Below are positions 9,138 through 20,944 of a stretch of DNA of 64,000 nucleotides, piece after piece (within the stretch, counting starts at the first letter, position 1; every line of letters begins with the position of its first letter). Location: positions 73,697,104-73,761,103 of the forward strand of contig OV884014.1 of the NCBI GenBank assembly GCA_930367205.1, read 5' to 3'. Source of the DNA: Acanthosoma haemorrhoidale (taxonomy: Eukaryota > Arthropoda > Insecta > Hemiptera > Acanthosomatidae). Both the position numbers and the translations under genes were made by a program. Below the pieces are notes generated by a model. It saw only the letters and a program-made list of their open reading frames with translations. It was not told the origin of the DNA and searched no databases.

Positions 9138-9479
9138 GTTTTAAGTCCCTGTTTTTGTTTCTAAACCACCTGTTCTTTATATTGTTGCTCTGCCTAATCA
9201 GTTGTAGGATGTGTTCCGGTGGTTTCCTCAGAGAAGGAGGTGCCGGAGCAAATTTTGGAATCGAGGCGTCAGCGGCTTGGTAGATGACATCTTGAAGATG
9301 ATTGACAGCGTAGTCGATATCCCAGGTGTCTCATTCTTTCTGTCACACTCAACCAACACGTTAACAGAGTATGTCAGTCCTGCAATTATTAGTTATGTTC
9401 CTTTTGTAACCTGAATTCGACAGACAGATTGTTGTAAACATTCATTTTATATTAAAACATGATGAGGTTGAAAACTGAA

Positions 9480-10215
9480 ATGATCCTAACTAAATTCTGT
9501 GTCGGGAGGATTATGTCTCCAAAGGGGGGAGGACATCCGCCGCGGGCTAGGGTCAACACAACTTTAGCTTTTTTCCAGCGAGCGCCCAGAAAGAGATAGA
9601 GTGGGTGGACCTATGGTCTTTCACCCTGGCTGCCGACCTAGTTGGCGGGCAGCTTTAATTCGCTTTGATCTGACTCCATAAGATCTTTTAGAAGGTGTGT
9701 GAGTGCCCCAACAGTGCACTGTGTTCAGGATAAGAGGTAGAGGGTAGGTTTATAGGTAGTTTATGTGGTCTTGGAATGACCATGAATTCACACTTGGTAT
9801 CTAAGGGTAGTCGAAAACTGTCTGGATCCCAAAGGCGGACTGGAGAGGGGCAGACTGGATCCCCGTGGAAGACACTACTAGGTAAAGTTTGTAGGGGCCA
9901 CAGCGACCGTCGTCCACGAGGAAGAGGTGTCTTCCAAGGAGGTGCTAGTTTTAGCGAGACATAGACAGAGAATCCCACAAGGAAGGTGTGGGGTTTGACA
10001 ATGCTGGACTAAAACATAGCAAGGTTAGGAAAGAGAGATGCAGATGTAGTTGAATAAGAAAGCCATGGTTCGAGTAGAGCAGCAAGCACCAGTGCAGAGA
10101 GAGAGAGGGAGAGCTCAGTGTTCCAGGTGCCGGGTTCTGAGAGTCTGTCGAATGCCTCAAATCTGGCTGCTTAATTAGGCAGGCCAGCGGTGGGGGGTTG
10201 CCCCCTGACACGCCA
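9480..10215 (-). repeat. GC-rich dispersed repeat, copy 1
   Basis: Noticeably GC-richer than its surroundings. Recurs at 40,215-40,950 (same strand, part of the duplication) and, in the opposite orientation and clearly diverged, at 49,640-50,290. On the minus strand two broken frames (9,951-10,211 and 9,688-9,978) read as Pro/Ser/Leu-rich low-complexity protein; I do not trust them as genes. It begins near a CT microsatellite. Element class unknown; an LTR-element leader/gag or a non-autonomous element are possibilities. Confidence 0.55.
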
Positions 10216-11230
10216 CAGAGTGCCTGCAGCTGTTTCGCACACTACCTTTCCCCTCTCTTAACTGACGCTTTAAGGTTTTTAGTATCAAAATATAGAAACA
10301 TAGGTAGATATTTTCTGGACCAAGAAGAGGGGAACTTCTAATTATTCGTGATAAAGAGGTTGACACAACATCCTGCAAGCATTCAACAGGATTGGTGAGT
10401 TGACTACTGTAACAAATTTCTTTGGAATTCCCAAAATTGTGCTCTATGTCATATTTTAAACTACTTCCTAAACTCTGTTGAACTATTAGATATTTTTCTA
10501 GGTGCTATAATTTCATAAAAATTCCAGAAACGTTAAAAGCGAAATAAAAATTCAAGTGGTTTTCTTTAATTTTTTGTGTCAAAGACTATTAGCGTTTCTG
10601 TGCTCTATTAATTACTACTCTTTACTACCAGCTACGATGACAAGAGTTTGATTCTTGGCTCCCACAACGAATTTTACTATACACAGGGTACTTTATTATA
10701 GAAGTACCAAGTCCATTCAAGAAAATTGGCAGAAGTTATTGATTCTTTGACACCTTATCACAAACTGCAATTACTTAGGAAGGCCTCTTGCCCTTTTAAG
10801 GTATGTTAGTTCTATCATAAATAGATTTTATTTTATTATACCCAGTTTTGCCATGATTTTAACTGGAGTAAAATCTCGATATTCCAAAAGTCAAAATATT
10901 TTTTAGGATACTAAACACAGCTAAATGTATGCAAATAACTTTTCTTGCTTAGTGAATGATACTTTTATTATTTTATGAGTCAAAAAATATATTCCCACAC
11001 TTCTCTATTTTATATACATTAGATATTAATAAAAGATACTAAATAGCACAGCATAATAAAAAAATTATAATATACATATGAGCATTAAAAAAAAAATAAG
11101 AGCATACATATATATTATAATAAGAGCACTCAATATTGTTCAATGTCAAATTAAGAACTAGTTGCTTAGTTAATCAATGGTTATAAATTGTTTTCCAAGT
11201 GGTACAATCCATTTTTTTAGTTGGAGATCA
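10216..11230. other. Non-coding tail of segmental unit A
   Basis: AT-rich, matched in A' at 40,951-41,850. I see no gene. Collinearity ends near 11,130. The segment 11,106-11,217 exists in A' in inverted orientation. Confidence 0.55.
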
Positions 11231-12155
11231 TTTAGACATATCACATTACATAAATGATTTTATATTATTTACAATAATCTGCTGTTAGCTAGAACCTGAC
11301 AGTGCTGTGGACCACATAACCTAACAACAGTAGACTTTACTATAAATAAACTGAAACATCATAATGCTAATAAAAATAATTTATTTAGCTAATAATGAAC
11401 ATTTAAGGATAAATATAATAGTACATACATAATAAGACTTATTTGGCTAATAGCATTCGGTTTAACTGAACTTATTTCATTTCTTATCTGACAAATAATG
11501 AGTGAGCCTATTGCAAAGTGGCCAAAATCAGCCAACTCCTTGCTGTTATGTTAATGTTTATTAAGACTACTCATGCATGTAATTGAAATGAGGATAATTG
11601 CTAATGATTTGAATTCTATAATTAATTTTAATGTAAGGGTTCTTAACCATTCAATTATGTTTCACAAGTAAAACTCAAGAAAAAAAAATTAAAAGGTACA
11701 AAAGACACCGTTTTAAAAAGTCTTGGTCATACAAATGTTTTTTTTTAATAATTTAATAACATGATTTTACCAAAGAATGCTTGGGTATAAACTTGGTATA
11801 TAATACTGAAAGTATTAAAATATAAATTTCATGAAATATATTTATTTCTATTAATATTAATTTCGAGTCTCATTTTTATTTTAAATAAAAATGGAACTAA
11901 ATTTGAGTTAGTTCATTAAATGATTACTTATACAGGTATTTTGTCACTTATAGTTTATATAATTGGTAAAATTATTTTGTTAAGACATCAGCAAAAGGGG
12001 ATTCACCCCATTACTTTTTAATATATAAATACAGACAGATATTAATAACCTAATGACTACAACCTCATGGTTTTAGTATCAGTACATCATAGTTCACAAT
12101 AAATAAATAAGTAGACTAGTTTAAGACCCTAATTGCTATATTTATTCTTTACGTA
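11231..12155. other. Single-copy AT-rich sequence
   Basis: No gene, RNA or repeat recognised. An AATAAA on the minus strand at 12,141-12,146 lies ten bases past the stop of the exon at 12,156-12,335 and could be its polyadenylation signal. Confidence 0.4.
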
Positions 12156-12335
12156 TTATGTTCGATGGTATCCTTTATAAGCCAGCTTCTGTGATGCTGG
12201 AAAGTCTCGATAAGACATTCTATCATAAGCTGATCCGTCTTCAGTGTAACGATGTTCATTTGTACTGTGTGGAGCATTGTAGAAACTGCTGTGTCCGTAG
12301 TTACCGTAACTATGACTAAAGTCAGGCTTGCAGAC
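12156..12335 (-). CDS. Probable terminal exon of Osiris-like gene
   Basis: On the minus strand the acceptor TTTGATTTTTCAG is followed by a phase-0 exon of 59 codons and TAA. The product begins VCKPDFSHSYGNYGHSSFY and ends ASQKLAYKGYHRT. The His/Tyr/Gly/Ser-rich stretch and the LAY tail resemble the cytoplasmic or luminal tails that follow the membrane segment of Osiris (DUF1676) proteins. The upstream exons at 15,981-16,319 and 17,467-17,563 are on the same strand. The phase (exon 2 ends in phase 1, this exon begins in phase 0) requires at least one further exon between, which I could not find. It might instead belong to another gene. Confidence 0.5.
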   Translation of the reverse strand, partial: VCKPDFSHSYGNYGHSSFYNAPHSTNEHRYTEDGSAYDRMSYRDFPASQKLAYKGYHRT

Positions 12336-15300
12336 CTGAAAAATCAAACTGATATTTTAATATGAAATGTTGGTGCCATGTGTTTCAATAAGTCACCAAA
12401 TATGTTTACCTTTTTCACTAATTCAAATTAATTTATTTTATTTTTTTGTTTATCCTTTTTTCACTGTCATTACACTGGCATCTGGTGCCTTACTGCCCAA
12501 CATATGAAAAGAGCTGGCTAAAGACACTTTAACGAGAGGAATATAAACATCCTTATGGTTTAAGGTTGAATGGTAAAAAATCATAAATGCTAGTATGCAA
12601 CAGGGATATGTGCTTAACAACTGAAATAAATTTGAATAATAGAAGGCAAAAGAAATTTTTACAACTGCAGAAGCAAAGGAAGTGGCATTATGAGCGACTA
12701 GAAGATATAGAAGAGCTCAGAAACATAAGCGATATTAGAATCTACTGAAACAAAATCAATTAGAACTGGAGCATATTTCAATCTTCAAGTTAATGACTTC
12801 TAGAGATTACCCTTTAATCATTGATATGAAGAAAATCTGACTTACACAGGCGTGATACTTTGATGGTTGGCTGAACGAAGGAACAACTAAATAGAAAATT
12901 TTGATATAACTGATGATGAGGATGTTGACATGCCGGAATGTGCGGATTACCTTGAGACTGTAAACATTAACTTCGTCCCAATAACATTTTTTTACTGTCC
13001 AATTCTATTCTCAATAAACTATTATTCATTGTAAGCTTTATATAAGATCCTTTTACTCCTTATAAAAAAACAAGGATAGAGTATCATGATACTCTATCTC
13101 TGTTAAAATTATAAATATGTATATATTTAAAATAAATAAATTGATCTGATATATGGTAGGGAAGATATATTATCTGATATTAGGTAATAACTCATATTAT
13201 GAATTAAGACTTATATCTGGAGATAGGCTTAGATCATCCTGGTTATTCTTGACCAAACTATGGAAAAATTACCATTCCTCAAACCAATACATTATTTTAT
13301 TTATTTGTTATCCCTTTTCAGAATTAATTTTGGAGTTATTGAATGGAAGCATTCTTAGTTTCTTAGTTGGGCACCCCTTAGATTAGTGAGTGAAGCTACT
13401 ATATGACAGGTGGCCTCTAGTAGAATAATGCACCATGTATTTCCACGTAGAATAAGTCAGCCAGAGCTGATGAGCACAAGGAAGTGGCCAGTATACTAGA
13501 GTAGCATAATGTTAGATAGGCAAAATGAATAACTGAAATGCAGTGTTGTCTTCGGCTGATGGACACCTTGAGGTTTGCTGTTTTCACAAATATACTGCCA
13601 AATGAAAGAAGTGTAACATGTTAATGCTAAATGTTTGCAATAAGCCTTATTTTTGTTTTAAAAACCTCCATTTAATATTGTTTTTTAATAATGTAGTACT
13701 GAATGTGCTAATACTCAATAATCTGGCGGGCCTCCTCCAAGAGTGTCTGCTAATTTCTTAAAACCATCCCACAATAGTTTCCTGAAGGAGAATTCTCACA
13801 TCAGTAGCCAACAACTGAATGTTTAAACCATCCCATATTCATTCAAAGTGGGTTTCTTATTATATGACTAGTGCCAGTTGTGGAAGGTACATTTAAATAA
13901 TAACGTTTATTAAATATTAATTTTTTGATTTTTTTTTAGGAATTAGTTAGTTAATTGTAATTGATATATGTAATGTCTAGCACAGCCTTGATTAATCAGG
14001 GTGTCACATTCACATTCAGATCTTATCGCTATTGATTTCTTTACATTTTCCACAATTCTTTCTTTACAAATAGGACAATGTATTTGGGTGATAATTTTCT
14101 TTTAGACAATCAAGGGCCCTTTTCATACTAAAATTTCCATTCCTTATTAATGGCTTGGGAAAAATGCCCATATTAGGGCATTTCCAGTAGAGCTGCACAG
14201 GTCAAGTCAAAGCTTTGCCACAAGTGGACTGTGTTGTTATTAACTGTTAGCCTTCATGGACTGTCTTTTAATAGACCAGTCATTGGGTTACATGCTAACA
14301 GTTTCAGACTGCCACAATCCCATTTTTGAGATAAATTTGTACATTTTGGTTATATGCCGATCCAGCCATAGCTGTTTTACTGAATAGAAAATTCTGTTCC
14401 AATCTTAATTTTCATATAGCCTGTTCCTATTTGCTCTTCAACTAATATTTTTCATGCCCTATTCTGGGACAGGATTCTTTTTGATTAAAGCACATTTACT
14501 TTCTCGTGTTGAAATACACATTATGTGCTTTCATGGTTTAACTTACAGCTTTTGTCTCTTTATTATACCCCATGTAATTTGATAGTTGATATTAATTTTT
14601 ATTAACAATAAACATCCAAAGAACAAACGGAAGGACCAAGACTCAAAACAGGGACCCCCAAAACATGTAGTCAGGGGGAGGGGGTCTACTAATTGAGTAA
14701 GGCCTCAAGGGTGGACGGTGTTGGAGTACTGTAGGATATTTTTTCTTCCGCTGTTAATTGTTAATAATTATTACTAATAGTTTTATTAATTTTCGTTGCA
14801 TAAAATTGTTAATATCACTTTAACTGCCGCATAATACCCGGGAATTATAGATATGCGAGAGCACGTCACAAAAGACTAAAAAAGAAGTCAAAACGAATTT
14901 AATTTTGTTGTTGACTGGGACGATTATCCAACAAATTAACATCAATGGAAGCAAAACGAAAACAAAATCGTTTGCTATAAAAAAGAGAAATGTCCCTTAC
15001 AAGAACACTTTCTAACACAAATGTGTCAATTTCTCCTGAGCCGTAGGACTGTGGGATCTAGATTTGTTAGCGAGACAGTCAGCAGCTGACTCGAGTACTA
15101 ATGAGGGAAAACTAAAGCCTAAAAATTCGAAACGCACCCGCGCCATTGGCTGTTCTTGTCGATGTACTCGTCTGGTGATCAGGCACCATCTTCATAACAG
15201 CCTGGCTATCATTGTGTGACGTAATACTATCATTATAAAACCACCGAGTAGAATGCTATTTACTGTATTGATTATACCCATTGGCTTTGAGAATACTATG

Positions 15301-15980
15301 CCCATTGAGACTGTGTCCCCACTGTGGTTAAATACTTAAGCGTTGATTATACTTATTATACTTCGAGTAATCTCAATAGTTTTTAATATCTTGCAATTAA
15401 TATTTAAAGCAGGTTGAATATACAGATGAAAATTTTACTTGGAATATGGACAGATAGCCTCGCTACGCTTCGTTCCCCTCCCGAAGACTCATAACAACCT
15501 CGATTTTCTGGTAGTAATTAAAATTAAATGCAATTAGTAGTCTTGGGATAGTCAAAATCAGCAGAATTTATTAGAAGTAGACAGGACTATTGTTTAAATT
15601 TAAACATCATTCCTGGAAGAGAGATGTTTCGTCGTGCCAAATTAAATTAAATCTTCAATAAAAATATCCTGAACGCAGTAGTACCACAGAGCAATCCACT
15701 CCGCCCCACTTGTATTAGTCACCGCCAGAACCTATATCCAAATACATTTACAATTAACTTCCACGGTAGTATCCCATCACAACAAATATATTTGTATTTT
15801 CTTGAAACATGGTCCTATTAGCGGGAACATACAGATAGGATTCAAACAGTGAAGTTGCGTCTATTAAAGAAAATACAAAATACATAAATCAAAGGAGTGT
15901 CCCTTGTACATCACATCTGGGGACTCACTTTAAAAACTTGCCAACGACTATATATATACACGATTGAAACAAAATCTTAC
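12336..15980. other. Probable intron or gap of the Osiris-like gene; otherwise empty
   Basis: I searched both strands by eye for a hydrophobic exon that would supply the membrane segment of an Osiris protein and found none. The sequence is AT-rich and apparently single copy. A small GC-rich patch near 14,640-14,740 and another at 15,050-15,260 are unexplained. Confidence 0.4.
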
Positions 15981-16319
15981 TGTGTGGCTTAGCGTTTTTC
16001 AACTCGAGCGTATCCAGCTCCGTGTATATCTCGTCAACGAACCTCGGCTGGAATTTGCCACCGTCTGTCATCTCCGGAGTAAGCTCTATCTCCAGCCCCG
16101 CTGTCCTGACGAAGCGATCACCTGCCCTGGCCAGGCCGGCTAAAAAGCCCGCTGGACTCCGCTGTTCGTCTGAGTCGGAGTCTTTCCGGATGATCTTGGC
16201 CTCCTCTGAGAGTCGGTACTCCTTGCCGAGCAGTGCTGAGAAGGAGGCGAGGACGCCACCCTCCAGGCAGGAGCCCCAGCGTCCGGCGGCGCAACTGTCC
16301 TCTGTCTCCCATTTCCCAC
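15981..16319 (-). CDS. Osiris-like gene, exon 2 (DUF1676 N-terminal part)
   Basis: A GC-rich exon of 339 bp in otherwise AT-rich DNA. On the minus strand the acceptor TTTTATAG precedes 16,319 and the donor GTAAGA follows 15,981. The product reads GKWETEDSCAAGRWGSCLEG, then VLASFSALLGKEYRLSEEA, a charged segment with SDSDEQRS, and FVDEIYTELDTLELK. A secreted domain starting with spaced Cys residues after a signal peptide, followed by ALLG..YRLSE, fits insect Osiris proteins of the cuticle or endosomal pathway. Exon 1 ends in phase 1 and this exon supplies the two missing bases (A+GT), so the join is in frame. Confidence 0.6.
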
Positions 16320-17466
16320 CTATAAAACAACAGAAAATACAATTTTGAGTATTGTTAAAAAAAAAACAACCACGAATCAAAAAATTGGTAAACACTAATA
16401 GATTCAAGAATCAGAGGTCGTCCCTTTATTTTCTGTATGCTAAAGATTTTTTTTAGATAGATAACAAATCATTATTTTAGAGAGATAATTAAAATATGTC
16501 GTAATAGGGTGAAATATAATTACGATAAAAAGCCTCATTTGTATTTACTAAAACACACCTTCTCTCCCTTACATATAATATATTCAAGATTTGTCTATTT
16601 CTTGCTAAAAAAAGTTTGCTAAATAGCACCTAATATTTTTTAATTTAAGTACTTTCCCGGGCATTAATGACTGTTGTTGTTGAAATGCCCTAAAGCGAAA
16701 AAAGAGCTTTCAGTGGCTATAAGGCCATTTTCAAGTGCTCATATTACTGCTACTGTAACCAGTGCCATTTTTTTCTTTTGTACAATAGACATCTGCTAGC
16801 CAATATTGTCTTTGTTTTTATAAGAGACTTTTTTGAAAGGGATTTTCCTTGAGGAACGAGAACAATTTTGACCCCTACTCGGGATGGAAAAAGCGAGGAA
16901 TGGATAATCCGTTACTACAATGGAATAAACGAGGTCTCAAAATTTCCTACAGTGGAAAGTCGGTCAAGAAGTATGATATGTGCTGGTCATTTGATGACGC
17001 ACCCTAACATATAATACAGGAACGTACATATAAGAAGCAGAGGTTGAGCTAGACTGAGGTAGAAGGAGCTCGTCAAGTAGAGAAGCTACACTCAACGTGT
17101 AGTAACCCGGGCCTAGGGAAGAGATTGATGAAGAGGTATCCAATGATCCCATCACTATATCGTCAAGATCCGAATCCAACAGAGTAGGTGAGAGTAAGAA
17201 CTGTTAACAGATTTTTTTTTCCATTGTCATTATTTGGCAGCTTTGTATCAATTTTTTGAGAACCCCAGAAACCGAGGTTGGAGAGGATTATAATCTAAGT
17301 CTCCATAGGATTTAGGCCGTAACAACGTCACGGAGATATTCGACTGGTACAATCCTGATATGTGTGTACCTTTTGCGATTTATCATCTGACCCAAATGGT
17401 TTAACATTCATATACAAAGTAGTCTGATTAGTATTATTTACGGCAATATACTTTTTTTGTACTTAC

Positions 17467-17563
17467 TTATTCGGTTATGGTGTAAGGTGTCGTCGTCATA
17501 ACCGCTCGAAGGATGTAAATTGCAGTAAGAAATAACTATTAGAAGACGCAGTGGCCATCCCAT
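17467..17563 (-). CDS. Osiris-like gene, exon 1 (signal peptide)
   Basis: ATG at 17,563 opens MGWPLRLLIVISYCNLHPSS, a short basic start, a hydrophobic core and a small-residue cleavage region, followed by GYDDDTLHHNRI. The exon ends before a consensus donor GTAAGT (17,466-17,461). Upstream of the ATG a good acceptor TGTGTTACAG (17,582-17,573 on the minus strand) suggests a separate 5'-UTR exon. A short upstream ATG-TAC-GGC-TAA frame precedes the start. I chose this ATG because it gives the signal peptide and an in-frame splice to exon 2. Confidence 0.55.
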
Positions 17564-17599
17564 TTTAGCCGTACATCTGTAACACAATCCACAATTCAA

Positions 17600-18825
17600 A
17601 ATTATTCTCATGATAAATTTAGTCAATCCTTTGTTTTTCTAATGCAGTTATGTATTTAACCTCACTATTGCTTAAAATGTACAATAAGAATAATATATGA
17701 TGAACAAGATAATTTGTCTCTATTGATTGTCCTATAATAGTATTACGATACAGGGGAGTGCTCAGTAATGAGTTATTCCGTCGACGGGAAATGTAAAAGT
17801 AACAATAATATTTCTTATAATTTGTTCATTCCAGAGTAAAGTATATGTTGGTACCACTCAATAATATTTTTGAGAAATTAAGCTTATTCCATGGGGACTT
17901 TTATTTATGGACAATAGCAGGTTGTAGCTGAGCTTCCGCGATGGTATGCTTGAAGTATCTGGCGAATAGCTTACGCGACGCCCTAGATACGTGATGACCC
18001 TAGATATGTGGTGAAACGTGTAGATATATTTGTGTTCATGCACAGTTCCACAAAAGAAGGCTTTTATATTCATAAAATGTGTGCCCTGCTGGTCTATATT
18101 GAAATATGTTTGTAAATTGATAAATTTGTCAAGTGAATTAGGTGCTAACTGCCGTGCTTGAAAATTTGGTTTAAACAAATAGCGGTTTTTTCCGTTTATT
18201 TAAAAAAAACATGTAAATATACCATCCAAGGTTACTTGGGATAAATGATGATTTATTAAAAACAAAATGGGCTCTAGGAAATTATAAAAGAACAAGTCAA
18301 TGACAGTTGCTGTTGTTGGAATGCTTGTTTCGGGAAATATTTACAATATTAGAGGCTATAGATTTAATAATAATAATACAAATTTTAATTAGTATATTAT
18401 AAACCATCACAAATTTTAAAATGCAAAAGTTTATTAATAAAAATTATTTAACAGTTGAAAATTCGTATATATTTGATAAACACAAAGGGTAATAAATATG
18501 ATACACAACGAGTTTATGTTCTTGGATAAACACCTCGATTTCACAAACATTCAACCAAACATCTTTATCAATTATATCGCTCTAATATTCTCTAAGAAAA
18601 AAATCTAAAAATCTAAAAAAAACACAGTAAATATAGATATACAATTTTAAGCAGTCTCAGTTTTAAAACATAATTACTAGACATCAAATATTAATTATAA
18701 AATTAAATTCATTTACTAAACTAATCAAAGTACTTTATTAAATGCAGTTCTTTTACACTAATCCAGTTACCCCTTGAAAATCCTTATGGGTTGATCCATA
18801 TACATCTTCTCAACCTCAACAGACC
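17600..18825. other. AT-rich, no gene recognised
   Basis: Upstream side of the Osiris-like gene. A 106-codon minus-strand frame at 17,858-18,178 has no recognisable motif and no splice context; I leave it uncalled. The 5'-UTR exon and promoter may lie here but cannot be placed. Confidence 0.35.
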
Positions 18826-18834
18826 AATCTACTA

Positions 18835-19245
18835 AGGTGGTGTGATAATGCACCATAGTAAGGCGTTATAATGATAATGCACGACAATTATAATGGACTA
18901 TAATGATAATGCCCTCTACAATAATAATAATAATAATGCACTATAATGATGATGTTCACTATTAACCGTTCATCACGCAGTCGCTGAGAGCTTTAAATTC
19001 CAAAATGCTTGAAAAAGAACTCGACTACTTGTATGACTATAATGATAATGGGATATAATTATGTACTATAACGATGTTGCACTATAATAATAATGCACTC
19101 TGTAATAATAATGCACTATAATTATAATACACTCAGTAATGATAATGCACTATAATGATAATGTTCACTATTAACCGTTCATCATGCTGTCGCTGAGAGC
19201 TTTAAATTCCAAAATGCTTGACAAAGAACTCGACTATTTGCACTA
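18835..19245. repeat. Minisatellite of ATAATGATAATGCACT-type units with a 200-bp doublet
   Basis: Repeated short motifs of the kind AATGATAATGCACTATAATG. A longer block (TTCACTATTAACCGTTCATC, ending in AACTCGACTA) occurs at about 18,954-19,030 and again at about 19,155-19,232, so a unit of about 200 bp is tandemly doubled with few differences. Confidence 0.7.
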
Positions 19246-19814
19246 CTCAAAGGAATAGAGGAAGAGAAATTACATGTAAACATACAGAATTTTATTGGAG
19301 ATATTGACTTCTATATACTTTTTAAATAGATAATGTCATCGCCAATTGTCAGAAAGGTTCATAAAAAAGTCCTTATGTTTTATTTCAGGCGTTATTTTGC
19401 CTCCCTGGTGGTTATAAGCCCTTTGTTTAACAAACAATTTTTATGATTATCCAAGGAGCTGTGGTGAAAACAGTGTTTATTTTATAAATGAATTGACCAT
19501 TTATTTATTTAAAAAAAAAATGAATTCTAGTTTAAAAAAATTGTTAAAACTTTCTACTATGATTACCTGCTTAGTGTCTATATGTTTTTGGGATATATAA
19601 GATTACACGAAACATTTTCCCTTATCTCTCAATTCGATCCCTTATCTCGATTCGGAACTTTTAACGCCATATAGAACTCATAGATGAATAATAAATTTAC
19701 CGAGGAATAACTGAGAATAAAGCATGCTATAGACAAGGCAATTTAATTACTTTAAGTAACATTAAATAATATTTTCTGGCTCTAAAAATATTTATCTGGT
19801 AGTGCGAGAACATT

Positions 19815-19985
19815 TCATGATCATTAGGGTCTTGAGGCTGAGCCTCATTCCAGGTGAAATGAACCAGCGAACGGTTTTAAAAAAATCGTTCGCGACAGGA
19901 ATCGAAAGTAAATCCTTAATGGCAAGAAGCGGTTCTCATTACCAAACTGACTCAGCCCAAGGAATATGAAATCAATTTCAAATGT
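19815..19985 (-). repeat. Possible tRNA-derived SINE fragment
   Basis: On the minus strand, GGGCTGAGTCAGTTTGGTAA (near 19,960) resembles a degenerate A box, and TTTCGATTCCTG about 45 nt later a degenerate B box. The rest does not fold as a tRNA. It continues into AATGAGGCTCAGCCTCAAGA, a palindrome shared with the SINE-like insertions at 9,093 and 39,835. Weak call; it might be a coincidence of short motifs. Confidence 0.3.
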
Positions 19986-20940
19986 TTTATTAAATAATCT
20001 ATAAAAACTGTAATTCGTGATGTGTATATGTGATATATTTCTCTTGGCAGCTTAATACTATGGCAAAAATCATAACTCGGAAAGCGGAAATGATTTATTT
20101 TTGTTTTTTTGATATAGATTAAATAACATTACGAGGTCTTATTTGGTAATCTTTTAATGTTTTAATAGCCTTAAATGCTATTTTTATGTATACAATAATA
20201 TCATTTTACATGAGACAAAAATTTAATATAAGCTCCACTAGATTTACCCTGCCTGTCAGCCATCTAGGTTTTCTTGTCGCTACTAAATTCGTAACAGATT
20301 GACAAGTTCATAAAACAGAAAAAGAATGTTATATCGTTATTTTATCAAGCTGTAACAAAAGAGAGTAATTTTTAGAAGGTATACATCTTGTATACGCTGA
20401 ACTACCCGTGGAGTATTATATACTTCCAAGTGAAAATTCAAAAGCAGGTTGGTTCATTAGCATAAACTAGTGAACTGTTAAATGAATGAAAATAAGAATT
20501 TATGCCAAATCACAATACATTTATTCAAAATTAAACAAAATGTTATCAAAATTTCATATAAAAATGAGGAGCAAAAATAAAATACCCAGGCCTGGTTAGT
20601 AATTATATAAAATTTACCAATGTAAGACATAGACTTGTTTCAAAATAAAAATATCTTTTATCCTAATAATTAAGATAATTAACCAAATTCTAGTCACAAT
20701 AATTAAATTTTCAATAAATTCAACTAATTTAAATATAATGCCATTTAAATAAAATAAATAATCAAAATTAAAGTGTATAATTTATAATCTTCTTTAAAAT
20801 GGCGATGAAATTTATCAATAAAATATTCCATAATTTTAATTCAAATAGATCGTTCTTTTGATAAATCGAAAATAGTAGGCCATTTCAATAATAATTAAAA
20901 GGTAATTAGTAAATTAAGGAATTGATTAAGAAATAAGTGA
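19986..20940. other. AT-rich, nothing recognised
   Basis: No gene, RNA or repeat that I can support. Confidence 0.35.
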
Positions 20941-20944
20941 AAAT

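Larger units (their letters stand above)
7650..9420 (-). mobile_element. Jockey-like non-LTR retrotransposon (LINE), dead
   Basis: Minus strand, reading down from about 9,420: an endonuclease-RT linker (YQAADASIPKFAP, LIRQSNNIKNRWFRNKNRDLK), interrupted at 9,045-9,150 by a SINE-like insertion, then AVNGQFITPAEQADMLADHY. The RT core follows, and then a degraded C-terminal part (YLGITLGRHLFFTMHLSKKLK, LLYSLAISVRLKLL). Several stops and frameshifts are present. No endonuclease domain or poly(A) end is visible here. The duplicate is at 38,380-40,150, and the 3' part reappears at the window end (63,906-64,000). Confidence 0.82.

Noticed and set aside
16022..16348. 108-codon plus-strand frame
   Set aside because: Antisense to the well-supported Osiris-like exon 2; its openness reflects the GC-rich codon use on the other strand.
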